A stretch of 64,000 nt of DNA from Fidelibacterota bacterium. Its GTDB lineage: Bacteria; Fidelibacterota; UBA8477; JABMPR01. The translations under genes were made by a program, and so were the position numbers. Where the stretch lies: NCBI GenBank assembly GCA_016784025.1, contig JADHVL010000014.1:1-64000 (forward strand). Reading direction: 5' to 3'. Positions 17,852 to 29,100 of this stretch are shown here, piece by piece. Within the stretch, counting starts at the first letter, position 1; the number at the start of each line of letters is the position of its first letter. Below the pieces are notes generated by a model, which saw only the letters and a program-made list of their open reading frames with translations, did no database searches and was not told the origin of the DNA.

Positions 17852-19084
17852 ATGTATACATTTAGAAAATATGTTCAGGATAAAGACATTGAAGCCGCTA
17901 GAAGAATCTGGCGTGAAATCCAATGGATTGATGATAGCTCCGATGAAAAATTATTGGATGCTTTTCTCGGAGGGGGAAGAGCTTTGGTTGCCGACCTGAA
18001 TGGGAGTGCCGAATGTCTGGTTACTGCCAATCCAGGTAAAATTAAATATTTGAACGAGGAATTGTCACTTTCAGTCGTGACCTCAGTTACCACCAGCCGA
18101 ATAGCCCGCAAGCAAGGTCTGGCAAAAAAACTGACAGCCCAACTCATCGCCGAGGAAGCTGAAGCTGGTGCCATCGTATCGACTCTGGGAATTTTTGAGC
18201 AGGGGTTTTATGATCAATTGGGATATGGAAGCGGCTCATATGAGCATTGGATGAGCTTTGATCCAGCCGACATTACGATTGATAGCAAAATCCGACCTCC
18301 ACTGCGTTTAAACCAAGATGACTGGAAAAAAATTCATCAGGCACTTCAAAACCGAAAAACTCAACATGGTGGTGTCACGCTATACCCGGAGTGTTTTGTT
18401 GAGGCCGAGTTAGCCTGGTTAAAAAAGGGTTTTGGTCTGGGTTATGCTGACGGACCCAAGGGCGAATTGACCCATTTCTTTTGGGGAACCAGTAAGGGTG
18501 AGCATGGTCCCGTCGTCATACATATTCTGTCATATCAAACAACGGAGCAATTCATTGAATTGATGGCTTTGATTAAGTCACTAGGTGATCAAATCCGACT
18601 CGTCAAAATGAGAGAACCTGCTGGAATACAGCTTCAAGATCTAATCCGAAACCCTTTTAGATCAAGGATAGTTACAGAGAAATCCAAGTTTGAGCATATC
18701 AATAGAGCCTCGGCCTACTGGCAGACCAGAATCTGCAACCTTGAGGCGTGCATTGATGCGACTCACCTGAATTCAAGATCCTTGCGCTTCAATTTGGACC
18801 TGAGCGACCCCCTGGATAAACTCCTTGATCCAGAAATAACCTGGCGAGGATGCGCAGGAAAATACACGATTGATCTCGGACCAACATCTAGTGCAACGGA
18901 AGGGTTTGACAAAGCATTACCGACCCTGATCGCTGATATAGGCACATTTACCCGGTTGTGGTTAGGAGTTAAACCGGCAACCGGATTATCAGCCACCGGC
19001 AATTTGAGTGCTCCAGAATCGCTTCTTAAGGATCTGGATGAAGTACTCTGTCTTCCAAGTCCCCATCCAGACTGGGATTATTAA
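17852..19084 (+). CDS. GNAT family N-acetyltransferase, Eis-like with SCP2-like C-terminus
   Basis: 'VVTSVTTSRIARKQGLAKKLTAQLIAEEAEAGAIVSTLGIFEQGFYDQLGYGSGS'. Confidence 0.82.
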   Translation: MYTFRKYVQDKDIEAARRIWREIQWIDDSSDEKLLDAFLGGGRALVADLNGSAECLVTANPGKIKYLNEELSLSVVTSVTTSRIARKQGLAKKLTAQLIAEEAEAGAIVSTLGIFEQGFYDQLGYGSGSYEHWMSFDPADITIDSKIRPPLRLNQDDWKKIHQALQNRKTQHGGVTLYPECFVEAELAWLKKGFGLGYADGPKGELTHFFWGTSKGEHGPVVIHILSYQTTEQFIELMALIKSLGDQIRLVKMREPAGIQLQDLIRNPFRSRIVTEKSKFEHINRASAYWQTRICNLEACIDATHLNSRSLRFNLDLSDPLDKLLDPEITWRGCAGKYTIDLGPTSSATEGFDKALPTLIADIGTFTRLWLGVKPATGLSATGNLSAPESLLKDLDEVLCLPSPHPDWDY

Positions 19085-19197
19085 GTAGGAAAGATATAGT
19101 ATAAAATCCGTATGGGGAACTCATGGTTGCACCCATCTGGTTAGCAACTATATTTTTGGTACATTTTAAAATTTTGAGAACAAATGGGAGCGTATTG

Positions 19198-20433
19198 ATG
19201 CAACGTAAATATTTGCCTCTAAGTATAGTCATTCTAGCTATTCTGTTGAACGCTTGTAGTTCACAGAAAGTTGGTGTTTATGATGACTTAAATAAGAGTA
19301 AAATGGATAAGTCATTTGCCAAATATAGGGGTACTCCTTACAAATGGGGCGGTACTGAGCCAGGGCGTGGTGTGGATTGCTCAGGATTCACTTCAGGAGT
19401 TTATCGTGATCAGGGCATCATCATCCCCAGAACTTCCCGCATGCAATACACTGTTGGTGATGAGGTATCTAGAGATGAGCTTCAATATGGAGATTTGATT
19501 TTCTTTGATACTCTGGGTAAGGGTGTCAGTCATGTTGGGGTCTATACCAGGAGCGATAAAATGATTCACGCCAGTTCAAGCGCTGGAGTAACAGAAGTTC
19601 CCATGGATACGGACTACTGGATGAAACGTTACATCGGAGCGCGACGATTGACAGGGTCAGATTACCGTTCAGGTGAGGTTGGCGGAGAGTTCCATTTGCT
19701 ACCCAAAGCATATCCAATCAGAGTTCGCAGGTTGATTGACATTCCCACCGCAGATGTGATAGAAAATCGATTTATCGGTCTGGATATCCAGAATGATGCT
19801 CAGGGTAATCTCAGGGTTGCCGGGGCAGTGAGTATCTGGAATCGCTGGGAATTCGGGGCAGAGATTCAAGTAAACCAATTTCTTGGTCATAATATGGATG
19901 AATTCGGATTTGAATTGCCTTTTGTAAATACCAAGTTTCGTATCTGGGAGCAAAAGGGAAAGATACTGCCGTCTCTGGCTGTTGGCGCTGAGAGTAATAG
20001 CCGGAATTGGACGGTGACTACAGACACAAACTCCGTTGAGATTGTGGAAAATCGTTGGAGTCCCCCTCGCAATGCTTACGTCGTGGCTTCATATAAATAT
20101 GAGCGATTCAAAAAATTACATCTAGGTCGGGGGCGGGTAAGTGGTGGCATGGCCATGACGGATTTGTTTGCCTACCATGACACTTCTGCACACTCTGATG
20201 GGAATCAAGACGTCTTTGTCTTTATGGGTGTTGAGCAACAAATAACCCGACGGCTTATGACCACCATAGAATTTGATCATGTCCTTTTAAAAGATGTGGG
20301 GATTACCTGGAATATGGGGTTCCAGTTTGCTTTGAACAATGCCTCCAGTATCGCCTATACCTGGAGAAATGTGGGTGCCAAGGAGCGTTCATTGGAACGC
20401 GCCATGCAGTTTAGTTACATTCTTGAATATTAG
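19198..20433 (+). CDS. NlpC/P60 lipoprotein fused to a C-terminal beta-barrel-like domain
   Basis: ORF 19123-20433; start MQRKYLPLSIVILAILLNACSS (lipobox). 'GTPYKWGGTEPGRGVDCSGFTSGVY', 'GVSHVGVYT', then about 240 aa of alternating amphipathic strands ending 'FSYILEY'. Confidence 0.82.
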   Translation: MQRKYLPLSIVILAILLNACSSQKVGVYDDLNKSKMDKSFAKYRGTPYKWGGTEPGRGVDCSGFTSGVYRDQGIIIPRTSRMQYTVGDEVSRDELQYGDLIFFDTLGKGVSHVGVYTRSDKMIHASSSAGVTEVPMDTDYWMKRYIGARRLTGSDYRSGEVGGEFHLLPKAYPIRVRRLIDIPTADVIENRFIGLDIQNDAQGNLRVAGAVSIWNRWEFGAEIQVNQFLGHNMDEFGFELPFVNTKFRIWEQKGKILPSLAVGAESNSRNWTVTTDTNSVEIVENRWSPPRNAYVVASYKYERFKKLHLGRGRVSGGMAMTDLFAYHDTSAHSDGNQDVFVFMGVEQQITRRLMTTIEFDHVLLKDVGITWNMGFQFALNNASSIAYTWRNVGAKERSLERAMQFSYILEY

Positions 20434-20447
20434 ATTGGAGTCTATTT

Positions 20448-21323
20448 ATGCCTTTTCGCTGGAGACCTGATGGAAAATTTATTAAGAACTTGTCGAATAC
20501 ACGTAGAATTATGCCGTTTCTCATGCATGGCAGGACGGAATCAACTGTTTACTATGAACAACATGTAGAGGTGGAAAAAGCCTGGAAATTTGTAGAAAAT
20601 TTCCAAAAAGAAACCGGGCTGAAAGCCAGCATATTACATTTGATAATTTGGCGATCTGCACAGGTTTTAAATGAACGACCTGGGTTGAATAGATTTGTAG
20701 CAGGTCGACGCATCTTCCAGCGCGATGGCATCTGGATAAGTTTTTCCATGAAAAAAGAGATGAATGATGATGCGCCGCTGGTGGTGGTTAAAAAGAGAAT
20801 AAATCCGGAATGGACTTTTGAAGAGACGGTTCGAGAAATTCAGGGCGGAATCAAGAAAGGTCGCGAAGGAGCCAAATCTGTATCGGACAAAGAAATGGAT
20901 CTGGTATTCCTCTTTCCTATGTTCATGGTCAGTTTCTTCACATGGTTGTTGAGAACCCTGAATCATTTTGGTTGGTTACCTCTCAGTATGATTAAGGCCG
21001 ACGAGCTTTATAGCAGTGTTTTCATTGCCAATCTTGGTAGCATTGGCTTACAGCCAGCCTATCATCACTTATATGAGTGGGGTGATACGCCAATTTTTAT
21101 GGCACTGGGTACGAATGAACCCCGCATGGCTCTTGATGAACGGGGTCGACCCGCCGTGAAAGATATGATGACCATTAAGTACAGTTTTGATGAACGTGTA
21201 AATGATGGGTTCTACAGCATTAAAGCCCTGGAACTGTTAAAGAACCTGGTTGAAAACCCTGAGATGGATCTGGAAAAATCTCCATCAGAAAAAGCTCTCC
21301 AAGAAGAGGCTTTAGGGATATAG
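20448..21323 (+). CDS. Stand-alone 2-oxoacid dehydrogenase (E2)-type acyltransferase domain protein
   Basis: CAT-like fold: 'SSVFIANLGSIGL', 'ALGTNEPRM', terminal 'IKYSFDERVNDGFYSIKALELLKNLVENPE'; no lipoyl domain. Confidence 0.75.
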   Translation: MPFRWRPDGKFIKNLSNTRRIMPFLMHGRTESTVYYEQHVEVEKAWKFVENFQKETGLKASILHLIIWRSAQVLNERPGLNRFVAGRRIFQRDGIWISFSMKKEMNDDAPLVVVKKRINPEWTFEETVREIQGGIKKGREGAKSVSDKEMDLVFLFPMFMVSFFTWLLRTLNHFGWLPLSMIKADELYSSVFIANLGSIGLQPAYHHLYEWGDTPIFMALGTNEPRMALDERGRPAVKDMMTIKYSFDERVNDGFYSIKALELLKNLVENPEMDLEKSPSEKALQEEALGI

Positions 21324-21348
21324 AAATTTCCATTAGAGGTAAATTGTA

Positions 21349-22194
21349 ATGAACATCGGTTTCCTACATCCTGGAGCCATGGGAATATCCCTGGCAGTCT
21401 CAGCCCAGGCAACTGGTCATCAGGTTTTTTGGGTACCAGAGGGACGGAGTGAGGAGACCAGAGTCCGAGCTGCAACCTACAACCTCTACGAATTGGATTC
21501 TCTGGCAGAATTTTGCCAAACATGCGATATAATCATCTCGGTGTGTCCCCCCCACGCAGCTGTGGATGTTGCACGTCAAATCCTTGAGTTTTCATTCGAG
21601 GGAATCTATGCCGATGTCAATGCCATATCTCCCGAAAAAGCAAAATCCATACACCAATTAATGACCTCAAAAGATATTGAGTTTGTAGATGGCGGGATCA
21701 TTGGGGGACCTGCCTGGGAAGCCAAGAATACCTGGCTTTATCTAGCTGGGCAGAAAGCGGCTGAAGTAGCGGCTTGCTTTCATGGGGGACTGCTGGAAAC
21801 GGAGCTCATGGGACCTGAAATTGGAAAGGCCTCAGCCATCAAGATGTGCTTTGCTGCATATACCAAAGGATCCACGGCCCTACTTTGTGCCATCATGGCA
21901 GCCGCCGATGAGATGGGTGTTCGTCAGGATTTGGAAGAACAATGGTCACGCAACGGCTCTGATTTTACTGAGCGCACCCATAATCGACTCCAACGTGTTA
22001 CGGCCAAGGCCTGGCGGTTCTCTGGAGAAATGGAAGAAATTGCCTCCACTCTGAAAAGTGCCGGTCAACCACAGGGATTTCACCGGGCGGCCGGCGAAAT
22101 CTTTCATAGAATCTCAAAGTTTAAAGGTGCAGAATCAATACCTTCAATAGAGGATGTTCTCGAAGCACTGAAACATGAATTCAAGATAAAATAA
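21349..22194 (+). CDS. NAD(P)-dependent dehydrogenase, 3-hydroxyisobutyrate/6-phosphogluconate dehydrogenase-like
   Basis: 'IGFLHPGAMGISLAVSAQATGHQVFWV', 'DGGIIGGPAWE', C-terminal 'KMCFAAYTKGSTALLCAIMAAA'. Confidence 0.8.
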   Translation: MNIGFLHPGAMGISLAVSAQATGHQVFWVPEGRSEETRVRAATYNLYELDSLAEFCQTCDIIISVCPPHAAVDVARQILEFSFEGIYADVNAISPEKAKSIHQLMTSKDIEFVDGGIIGGPAWEAKNTWLYLAGQKAAEVAACFHGGLLETELMGPEIGKASAIKMCFAAYTKGSTALLCAIMAAADEMGVRQDLEEQWSRNGSDFTERTHNRLQRVTAKAWRFSGEMEEIASTLKSAGQPQGFHRAAGEIFHRISKFKGAESIPSIEDVLEALKHEFKIK

Positions 22195-22256
22195 CTTTAA
22201 TTATCGTAACGTACAGATTGTAGTATATTAGAATTACCTTTTCAGGAGGTTCCTAT

Positions 22257-23378
22257 ATGGATAGTTATTTTGCACCAGCCGAGCGCGCAACAGCAGAGCA
22301 ACTCTACTCTGCACATGAAATAATTTCCCAAAGCATTGTCATCGAAGGCTTGCTGGAAACAGTCAATGGCCTGTTGGCAGTTCTAAACGAACAACGTCAA
22401 ATCATTACTTTGAATGATTCCCTTCTGAAGATGTTGGGTGTTGAGGATCCTATGCATGCTCTGGGTCTGAGGCCTGGAAATGCATTGGATTGCGTCCATG
22501 CCCAAGATAAACCAGCAGGCTGCGGTACTACCAAGTATTGCTCAACCTGTGGGGCGGTTAAAGCTATCATGGCTAGCTTAGAGACCAATAAAGCAGTCGA
22601 AGATACCTGCGCTCTAAAGGCCAAACATGAGGGTCACGATGTAGATCTTGTATTGAAAGTACGATCACATCCAATCACCATTGAAAACTCACGATTTATC
22701 ATGCTCTTTTTACAGGATATTACCCTTGAGCAGCGCAGAGCTGCCCTGGAAAGGACCTTTTTCCATGACATAAATAATATGTTGTCGGGACTGGTTGGTG
22801 CCAGCGAATTGTTGGCAATGGACGAGAATAAATCCCCCATGGTTGATATAGTCCGTAGATCCTCATTGCGTTTGCAGAAGGCCGTTGAAATTCAGCGATA
22901 TTTGCTGGAAAGCGATGCTGATTATGATGAGCTGTTTCAACAGAATGTATCCATGAAGCAAATTCGAGAGGACGTGACGAATTTATTTTTAAAGCATCCA
23001 TCCACCCTGAATAAAACCCTAAACTTTTCACAAGAATATGAAGAATTTGTTCTGCTGACTGATATATCCCTCCTGGAACGGGTGTTAGCGAATATGATCA
23101 CCAATGCGCTGGAAGCTTCAGAAGCAGGTGAGACTGTGAACGTTTCCATCGCGCTAGAGACAGGTAAAATAAGTTTTAGCGTTCACAATAATCAAATCAT
23201 CCCTGACGATGTTCGTCTCAGAGTATTTCAACGCAATTTCAGCACCAAAGGGAGTTCTGGACGGGGATTGGGCACATTCTCCATGAAGCTTTTCGGAGAA
23301 AAAATATTAGGCGGCAAAGTAAGCTTCACTTCCAAACCAGGGGAAGGGACGGTTTTTACGTTCTCACTTCCTCTTTGA
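22257..23378 (+). CDS. PAS-containing sensor histidine kinase (orphan)
   Basis: 'FFHDINNMLSGLVGASELL' phosphoacceptor; 'LLERVLANMITNALEAS', 'SGRGLGTFSMKLFGEKILGGKVSFTSKPGEGTVFTFSLP' HATPase_c. Confidence 0.88.
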   Translation: MDSYFAPAERATAEQLYSAHEIISQSIVIEGLLETVNGLLAVLNEQRQIITLNDSLLKMLGVEDPMHALGLRPGNALDCVHAQDKPAGCGTTKYCSTCGAVKAIMASLETNKAVEDTCALKAKHEGHDVDLVLKVRSHPITIENSRFIMLFLQDITLEQRRAALERTFFHDINNMLSGLVGASELLAMDENKSPMVDIVRRSSLRLQKAVEIQRYLLESDADYDELFQQNVSMKQIREDVTNLFLKHPSTLNKTLNFSQEYEEFVLLTDISLLERVLANMITNALEASEAGETVNVSIALETGKISFSVHNNQIIPDDVRLRVFQRNFSTKGSSGRGLGTFSMKLFGEKILGGKVSFTSKPGEGTVFTFSLPL

Positions 23379-23390
23379 TGACCTTATCAC

Positions 23391-23879
23391 ATGATAAATA
23401 GAGCCCTGATTTTTCTTATCGCCACCCTAAGTCTACAGGCCATGGACCCTGAGTTGCCCAAAGCATACAGATATCTCGATATTCAGGAAGTGTTCCATCA
23501 ATGGCGTCACGAGGAACCAGGACAATTCATCTTCAGTGGTGGAGATTTCAACGGGGACTCCCGCTACGATGGTGCCCAGCTTGTGGTCAAGCATGCTACC
23601 AACCAAATAGTACTTCTCGCATTTTTACGGCTAAGTGATGGTCAATCATTTCGCTGGATTGAGTTGACAAGCTTTCCAATGGAGTCAATTGAGAGTATTG
23701 GGATTCAGGTCATCAGACCTATGGAAATTTCTTTCAATAAAGATCCTAATAGCGCTGTGAAGTCCAGCTTTTATCTCATGACAGATGCTATCAATCTTTT
23801 TGTGGATGAGGGACCTGCTTCGGTTTTTTTCTGGGATGCTGGAGAACAGGCATTTCAACAGGTTTGGGTAGCAAAATGA
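23391..23879 (+). CDS. Hypothetical protein with signal peptide
   Basis: 162-aa ORF, N-terminal hydrophobic segment. Confidence 0.6.
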   Translation: MINRALIFLIATLSLQAMDPELPKAYRYLDIQEVFHQWRHEEPGQFIFSGGDFNGDSRYDGAQLVVKHATNQIVLLAFLRLSDGQSFRWIELTSFPMESIESIGIQVIRPMEISFNKDPNSAVKSSFYLMTDAINLFVDEGPASVFFWDAGEQAFQQVWVAK

Positions 23880-23913
23880 AGTCCCTGTAATTGCCCACTT
23901 ATTGATGCACTGA

Positions 23914-24336
23914 ATGTCGAATCTAACACGCAAAACCATAGTAGTTGTTTTGCTGGAGCTCGGTCTGGCTTGTCTCAGCATATTCAGGCTTGGTCAGGTA
24001 TTTAATGGTGATTTATATGAATTGTACTATGGCTATTTTGGAGATGTCCAGATTCCCTTTGCTGCCTACTTCCTCTTGTCAATAAATGAGGAGTCGATTT
24101 CATTTCTCAGACCATGGCTTGTGAAGTTTGGAATCGTGTTCCTGGTGATGACAACCTCAGAAATCGCTCAGTTTTTTGGGGTGGAGTTATTTGGAGTAAC
24201 CTTTGATCCCTATGACATCCTTGCTTATGGACTGGGAGCGACACTGGCTGTGTTGGTGGATGTGAAAATATTTGCCAGATACCTGAGCTTTTGGAAAGTA
24301 TCCGAGCCAGGCCAAACAGGATTTGAGGCGTTGTGA
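23914..24336 (+). CDS. DUF2809-like membrane protein
   Basis: Four hydrophobic segments; 'FGVTFDPYDILAYGLGATLAVLVD'. Confidence 0.6.
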   Translation: MSNLTRKTIVVVLLELGLACLSIFRLGQVFNGDLYELYYGYFGDVQIPFAAYFLLSINEESISFLRPWLVKFGIVFLVMTTSEIAQFFGVELFGVTFDPYDILAYGLGATLAVLVDVKIFARYLSFWKVSEPGQTGFEAL

Positions 24337-25229
24337 AAGAGCACCGTCTTCATCATGTTTTTGCAGTTCTCCAAGCCTTATTGGTAACCTTCCTCTGGTC
24401 CACTTCATTTATTATCATCAAATGGGGATTGGCAGATATTCCCCCCATTACTTATGCTGGTTTAAGATATTTCCTGGCTTTCTTGTGTTTTCTGCCATTC
24501 ATCTTTAAAAAGAAATATGTGGATGAGATCAAAGGACTTTCAGTCCGACAGTGGTACAAATTGCTACTTCTGGGATTTGTATTTTATACACTCACTCAGG
24601 GGACCCAGTTTTTAGGACTATCTCTATTGCCAGCAGTGAGTGTGAGTCTCATGTTAAATTTTACTCCCATAGTGGTAGCAATCATGGGAATCGTATTTAT
24701 CAATGAAATTCCCAGTCGTTTACAGTGGTCTGGGGCCGTCATTTTTCTTATCGGGATTATTTTTTACTTTTTCCCAATCTCATTTGAGGGGAATCAGGGT
24801 CTGGGATTGATGGTCATGACCTTCGGTGTCCTGGCCAACTCAGGGGCTGGAATTCTTGGAAGAGATATAAATCGCCAGCGTAATATCAGTCCGATGGTCA
24901 TCACTTTTATCAGTATGGGTGTAGGTTCAATCATTTTGCTACTCACAGGATTTCTATATTCCGGGATTCCCACAATAAGCGTTGAGAACTGGATGTATTT
25001 GATCTGGCTGGCAGTGGTGAACACGGCATTTGCATTTACACTATGGAATCACACTCTGCGTTCTATCTCAGCCATGGAATCAAGTATTCTCAATGGCACC
25101 ATGTTGATCCAAATTGCCTTTCTCGCCTGGTTTTTCCTGGATGAAAAGATTACCACGCAGGAAGGAATAGGCATGGGAATTGCGGCATTGGGAGCGACCC
25201 TGGTTCAACTTAAGCGCAGCAAGGCATGA
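24333..25229 (+). CDS. EamA/DMT family transporter
   Basis: Two EamA repeats; 'LLVTFLWSTSFIIIKWGLADIPPITYAGLRYF'; 4-nt overlap with upstream. Confidence 0.9.
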   Translation: MKEHRLHHVFAVLQALLVTFLWSTSFIIIKWGLADIPPITYAGLRYFLAFLCFLPFIFKKKYVDEIKGLSVRQWYKLLLLGFVFYTLTQGTQFLGLSLLPAVSVSLMLNFTPIVVAIMGIVFINEIPSRLQWSGAVIFLIGIIFYFFPISFEGNQGLGLMVMTFGVLANSGAGILGRDINRQRNISPMVITFISMGVGSIILLLTGFLYSGIPTISVENWMYLIWLAVVNTAFAFTLWNHTLRSISAMESSILNGTMLIQIAFLAWFFLDEKITTQEGIGMGIAALGATLVQLKRSKA

Positions 25230-25374
25230 AATTATGGTGGCAATGCAGTTGTAGCATGAGTATTGTAGATTGGAGTTCTATTAACTACATTCATCCACAT
25301 CTTACGATTCTGAACTGCTGGCTTTTTTTGAATAGTGAACGTTCTTCAAGGGGAACAATAATAGGGATGGCTTG

Positions 25375-25584
25375 ATGCAACATAGCAATTGGCAATGTCC
25401 AAAATGTAAAAACAATGAATATGAAACTGGTCAGTTTGCAGCTACTGGTGGCGGGCTTTCAAAAATATTTGATGTCCAGAATAAAAAATTCACCACAGTT
25501 ACCTGTGTGAATTGCAAGTATACAGAAATTTATAAATCCAAGACCAGTTCTCTGGGTAATATACTGGACTTATTTACAAATTAG
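25375..25584 (+). CDS. Small zinc-ribbon protein
   Basis: 'WQCPKCKNNEYE...VTCVNCKYTE'. Confidence 0.75.
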   Translation: MQHSNWQCPKCKNNEYETGQFAATGGGLSKIFDVQNKKFTTVTCVNCKYTEIYKSKTSSLGNILDLFTN

Positions 25585-25670
25585 CCAAACCCTTTAAGTT
25601 TTAGGTTAAACTTTTTAGAAAAAACTTAAAACTTAAAATTTATATAACTCATTTTGCTTGAGAGGAAAGC

Positions 25671-26096
25671 ATGAGCCTAACAGATCTATTTGCCGCAGCA
25701 ATCACAGTTGTATTGTTTATTGTTTTAGCATATAAAATTTACAATAATACCAAGCAGATGCGAGGCACGCTGAAGAAATCTGGGAGTGGCAAAGCAGACG
25801 ATCTCTTACACGATTTTATGGATCAACCCGTATTATGGGCCAAGCTTTCCAAAGGTCTTGCAGCCAGTGGTCCAGATGAAGAACTAAGTATGACCCTTAT
25901 GGTTAATGCGGCATTCCAGGGTTTTGAAGCTCAGTGCGAAGAAGCTGATGCTGGAATTCTAGATGAGAATGAAATTCTCGCCTTGGAGGAAGGTGTTCAC
26001 AGAATATGCGCCATGCCTGGTGTGGCAAAATATATGGCTGACCTGAAGCCTGATTTCTCTCAGAGGCTGCTAAATATTATTGATCAAAAATCGTAG
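25671..26096 (+). CDS. Hypothetical membrane-anchored protein
   Basis: 141 aa with N-terminal TM segment. Confidence 0.6.
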   Translation: MSLTDLFAAAITVVLFIVLAYKIYNNTKQMRGTLKKSGSGKADDLLHDFMDQPVLWAKLSKGLAASGPDEELSMTLMVNAAFQGFEAQCEEADAGILDENEILALEEGVHRICAMPGVAKYMADLKPDFSQRLLNIIDQKS

Positions 26097-26179
26097 CCAT
26101 GTTTCTATTCTAAGTCCGCACAGATTGTGCTTTCCTATTAAAACTTTAAACCGATTCACATTCCAAAAATAAAAACAGC

Positions 26180-29100
26180 ATGAGTATTGATCTAAGCAAA
26201 GTATTTGATCTCAATAAAAATGTTTTTATTGAGGCTTGCGCCGGTGCAGGGAAGACCTGGCTGCTTTCAAAACGATATTCCACTATTATGAACGATTTTG
26301 CCAGGCAGCACGAGACGCTGGTTTCCAAGAAAGATGCTTCAAATATTCTGGTTATCACCTTCACCCGCAAAGCAGCAGCAGAGATGGCTGGACGTATTTA
26401 TGAAGACTTAAATAAGCTGCTTAACGACGAATCGCTGGATAATGTTGATCATGATTTTGGTTCCTTTCTGCGATCTGCATCCCAGAACACTAAAATGCAT
26501 TTACGATCGACATTTTCCAAAAATGCCATTTCAACCATCGATTCATTCTGTGCCCAAATCCTAAGAGAACAGGCGGAACGGCTGGATATTGATCCAGAAT
26601 TCAGAATTCAGGATGAGGCGGATACACAGCGCATGGAGTTAGAAACCTGGGAGAAATACCTAGGGGATTGCAGTCGTAATGGTGACCAAGATTTAAAGAT
26701 TTTACTGGAACACCTTTCTGTACGCCACATAAGCGAGTATGTAAAAAAGCTTCAGTCCAGTGCCCAATTGATGGTGGGATGGTTGGAACACCACAGCAGC
26801 ACATCTCCTGAGGATCTCCAGGCTGAATTCAAAATGAGGCATCCCTTGCCAGTGGCTCTGGCTGAGATTGAGTCAGCCCTTATTCAGTTGCTGGATGGTC
26901 TACCGTCTGCAGATGAGATGTTGGATAGCAATCATTCCCAGTATCAGTCACTCCGAGATCTCAAGGAGCTTTTAAGCAATCCCATTGAAGATGACTATCG
27001 CTATGGTCAGGAGCTCATTGAGTTTGCCCGACGTATCGGTCTAACCAAGGATCGTAAAAATTATTTGAAGCGTCTCTCTGTTCCATCGAATGTCTGGCCA
27101 GAGGATTTTAAGGATGAGATCAAGGCTCGCTTAAGAGATTTCAAGGATAAGGCAGAGCAGCTCTTCCCCTATGAAATCCTTATGCATGAGATCCCCAGCG
27201 TGTGGGATATAGAGGCCTGCCTGGTAAATCACCATCTTGCAAAATTCTTTCAAGGGTACTGGGCAGCTCTGAATCAACGCCTGAAACGTGAAGGTATTTT
27301 GAGCTTTAACGAAGTTATGCTGAAAACCAGAGACATTCTCAGGGATGATCAGATAGCTGCGCTTTATGGTCAGAGATATCAGCACATCCTGTTTGATGAG
27401 TTCCAGGACACCAATGATGTACGTTGGGATATTGTGAGACTCATTGCAGAAGCTGGTCAGGGAGTCCTTCGTAATCAGGGACTCTTTATTGTTGGAGATA
27501 CCAAACAGTCCATTTATCGATTTAATCAGGCCGATGTCCAGGTCATGAATCGAGTGGGAAAAATCATTGATGAGGGTGATGGATGGGTTCTTACTGCCGA
27601 CGAAACCTATCGTTCATCTCAAAAATATGTTGTTCGAGTTATCAACCCCTTGATCAGTTCAACCTTCCCTGGTGAAGAGGATCGTGACAAGATAGAATTA
27701 TATGAGACGGTCTTCAGGCCAACTAATGCAGCTATAAGCACTATAAAAGCTGATATTAATGCAGAAATATCCAGTTGTACAGTCAGTGTTGTGCTGGATG
27801 ATGAAGCGTCCAGAGGCTCAGCAGTCGATATATTCAAGACAGCTGATCTGACACTGGAATGGCTGGAATGGATAAAAGAAAATAAGCTGGAGCCTGAAAG
27901 CGGACCTTCTGTTGGCATCCTGTTGAGATCGTTCACACCTATCCTGGATTACATTCGCATTTTCACCAGCAAGGGGATTGAGTTTGAAGTTTTATCGAGT
28001 AAGGGCTTGTTTGAACAACAAGAGAGTTATGACATCTACCATTTGATCAGCGTGTTGGCCAATCCGCTTGATGACCAGGCTCTGGTAGGAATTTTACGCA
28101 GTCCATTCTTTGTAATGAAGGATGAGGATATTCAACGCTTAAAGGATGTAGCCAAAGATCGCAGCAGCTCAGGCTGGGTCTGGAATGGGCTAAAACAATT
28201 GCATCCAGAAATATGCGATAATTTAAGAGACTGGCAGCAGGCCAGTGCCCGGGAACCCCTGGATCGGCTTATTGAGAAAATCATCTCTGAAGACGAAAGA
28301 CGACTGTCCTGGATATCTGAAACAGGGGGAGTGCTTCGTTTGGCAAATCTGGATCGAATTATTCTCATGGTTCATCAACTTTCACTTGATGGTCTGGGTC
28401 TGAGAGAAATTCATGAATACTTCAAATTCCAGATTCAACATGGTGATGCGTCACAGGCCGAACTTCCAGGAGCGGCCAGGGTTCAGATTTTAACCATCCA
28501 CAAGGCCAAGGGTCTGGAATATCCTGTGGTCCTTTTACCTGGCATGCAATCACCCACTCCCTCTGATAGAAGCGGTGTGTTTATTGGTCGGCATGAGGGT
28601 GACTGGCAGGCCGGTATTACATTGGACTCAAAACGAGCAAGTCACAAAACCTGGATGCATGAGCAGATTAAGGAGCAAACCAGGGCTGAAGAAGAGGCCG
28701 AGGATAAAAGACTATTCTATGTTGCTGTGACCAGAGCCAAATTCGGAATTGGCTTTATAGCCAAAATCAAACCTGAAACAAAGGCTCCTGCCACTTCCCG
28801 CTGGGGCAGATATCTGCAACCCGTCTTCGATCTGGAGCTTGATAAAGATCTGGCTCTAAATGATCCCCATGCATTGCAAAAGGAATGGAACGACAGATCA
28901 ACATCAGCCTTGACCTATGATCTCACATTAGGCTCAGATATTCTTCTCTCCGAAGCTGAGCGTCCTGTCTCTACGGCAGCTGATATCACTCAAATAGATC
29001 CAGTCATGCAGCCCCTGGTTTATAGTGAAATATCCCCGCACACAATCATGAAGTGGATGGATAAAAAGAAATATGCTGGAGCAGAGGAAGGTCAATTGGG

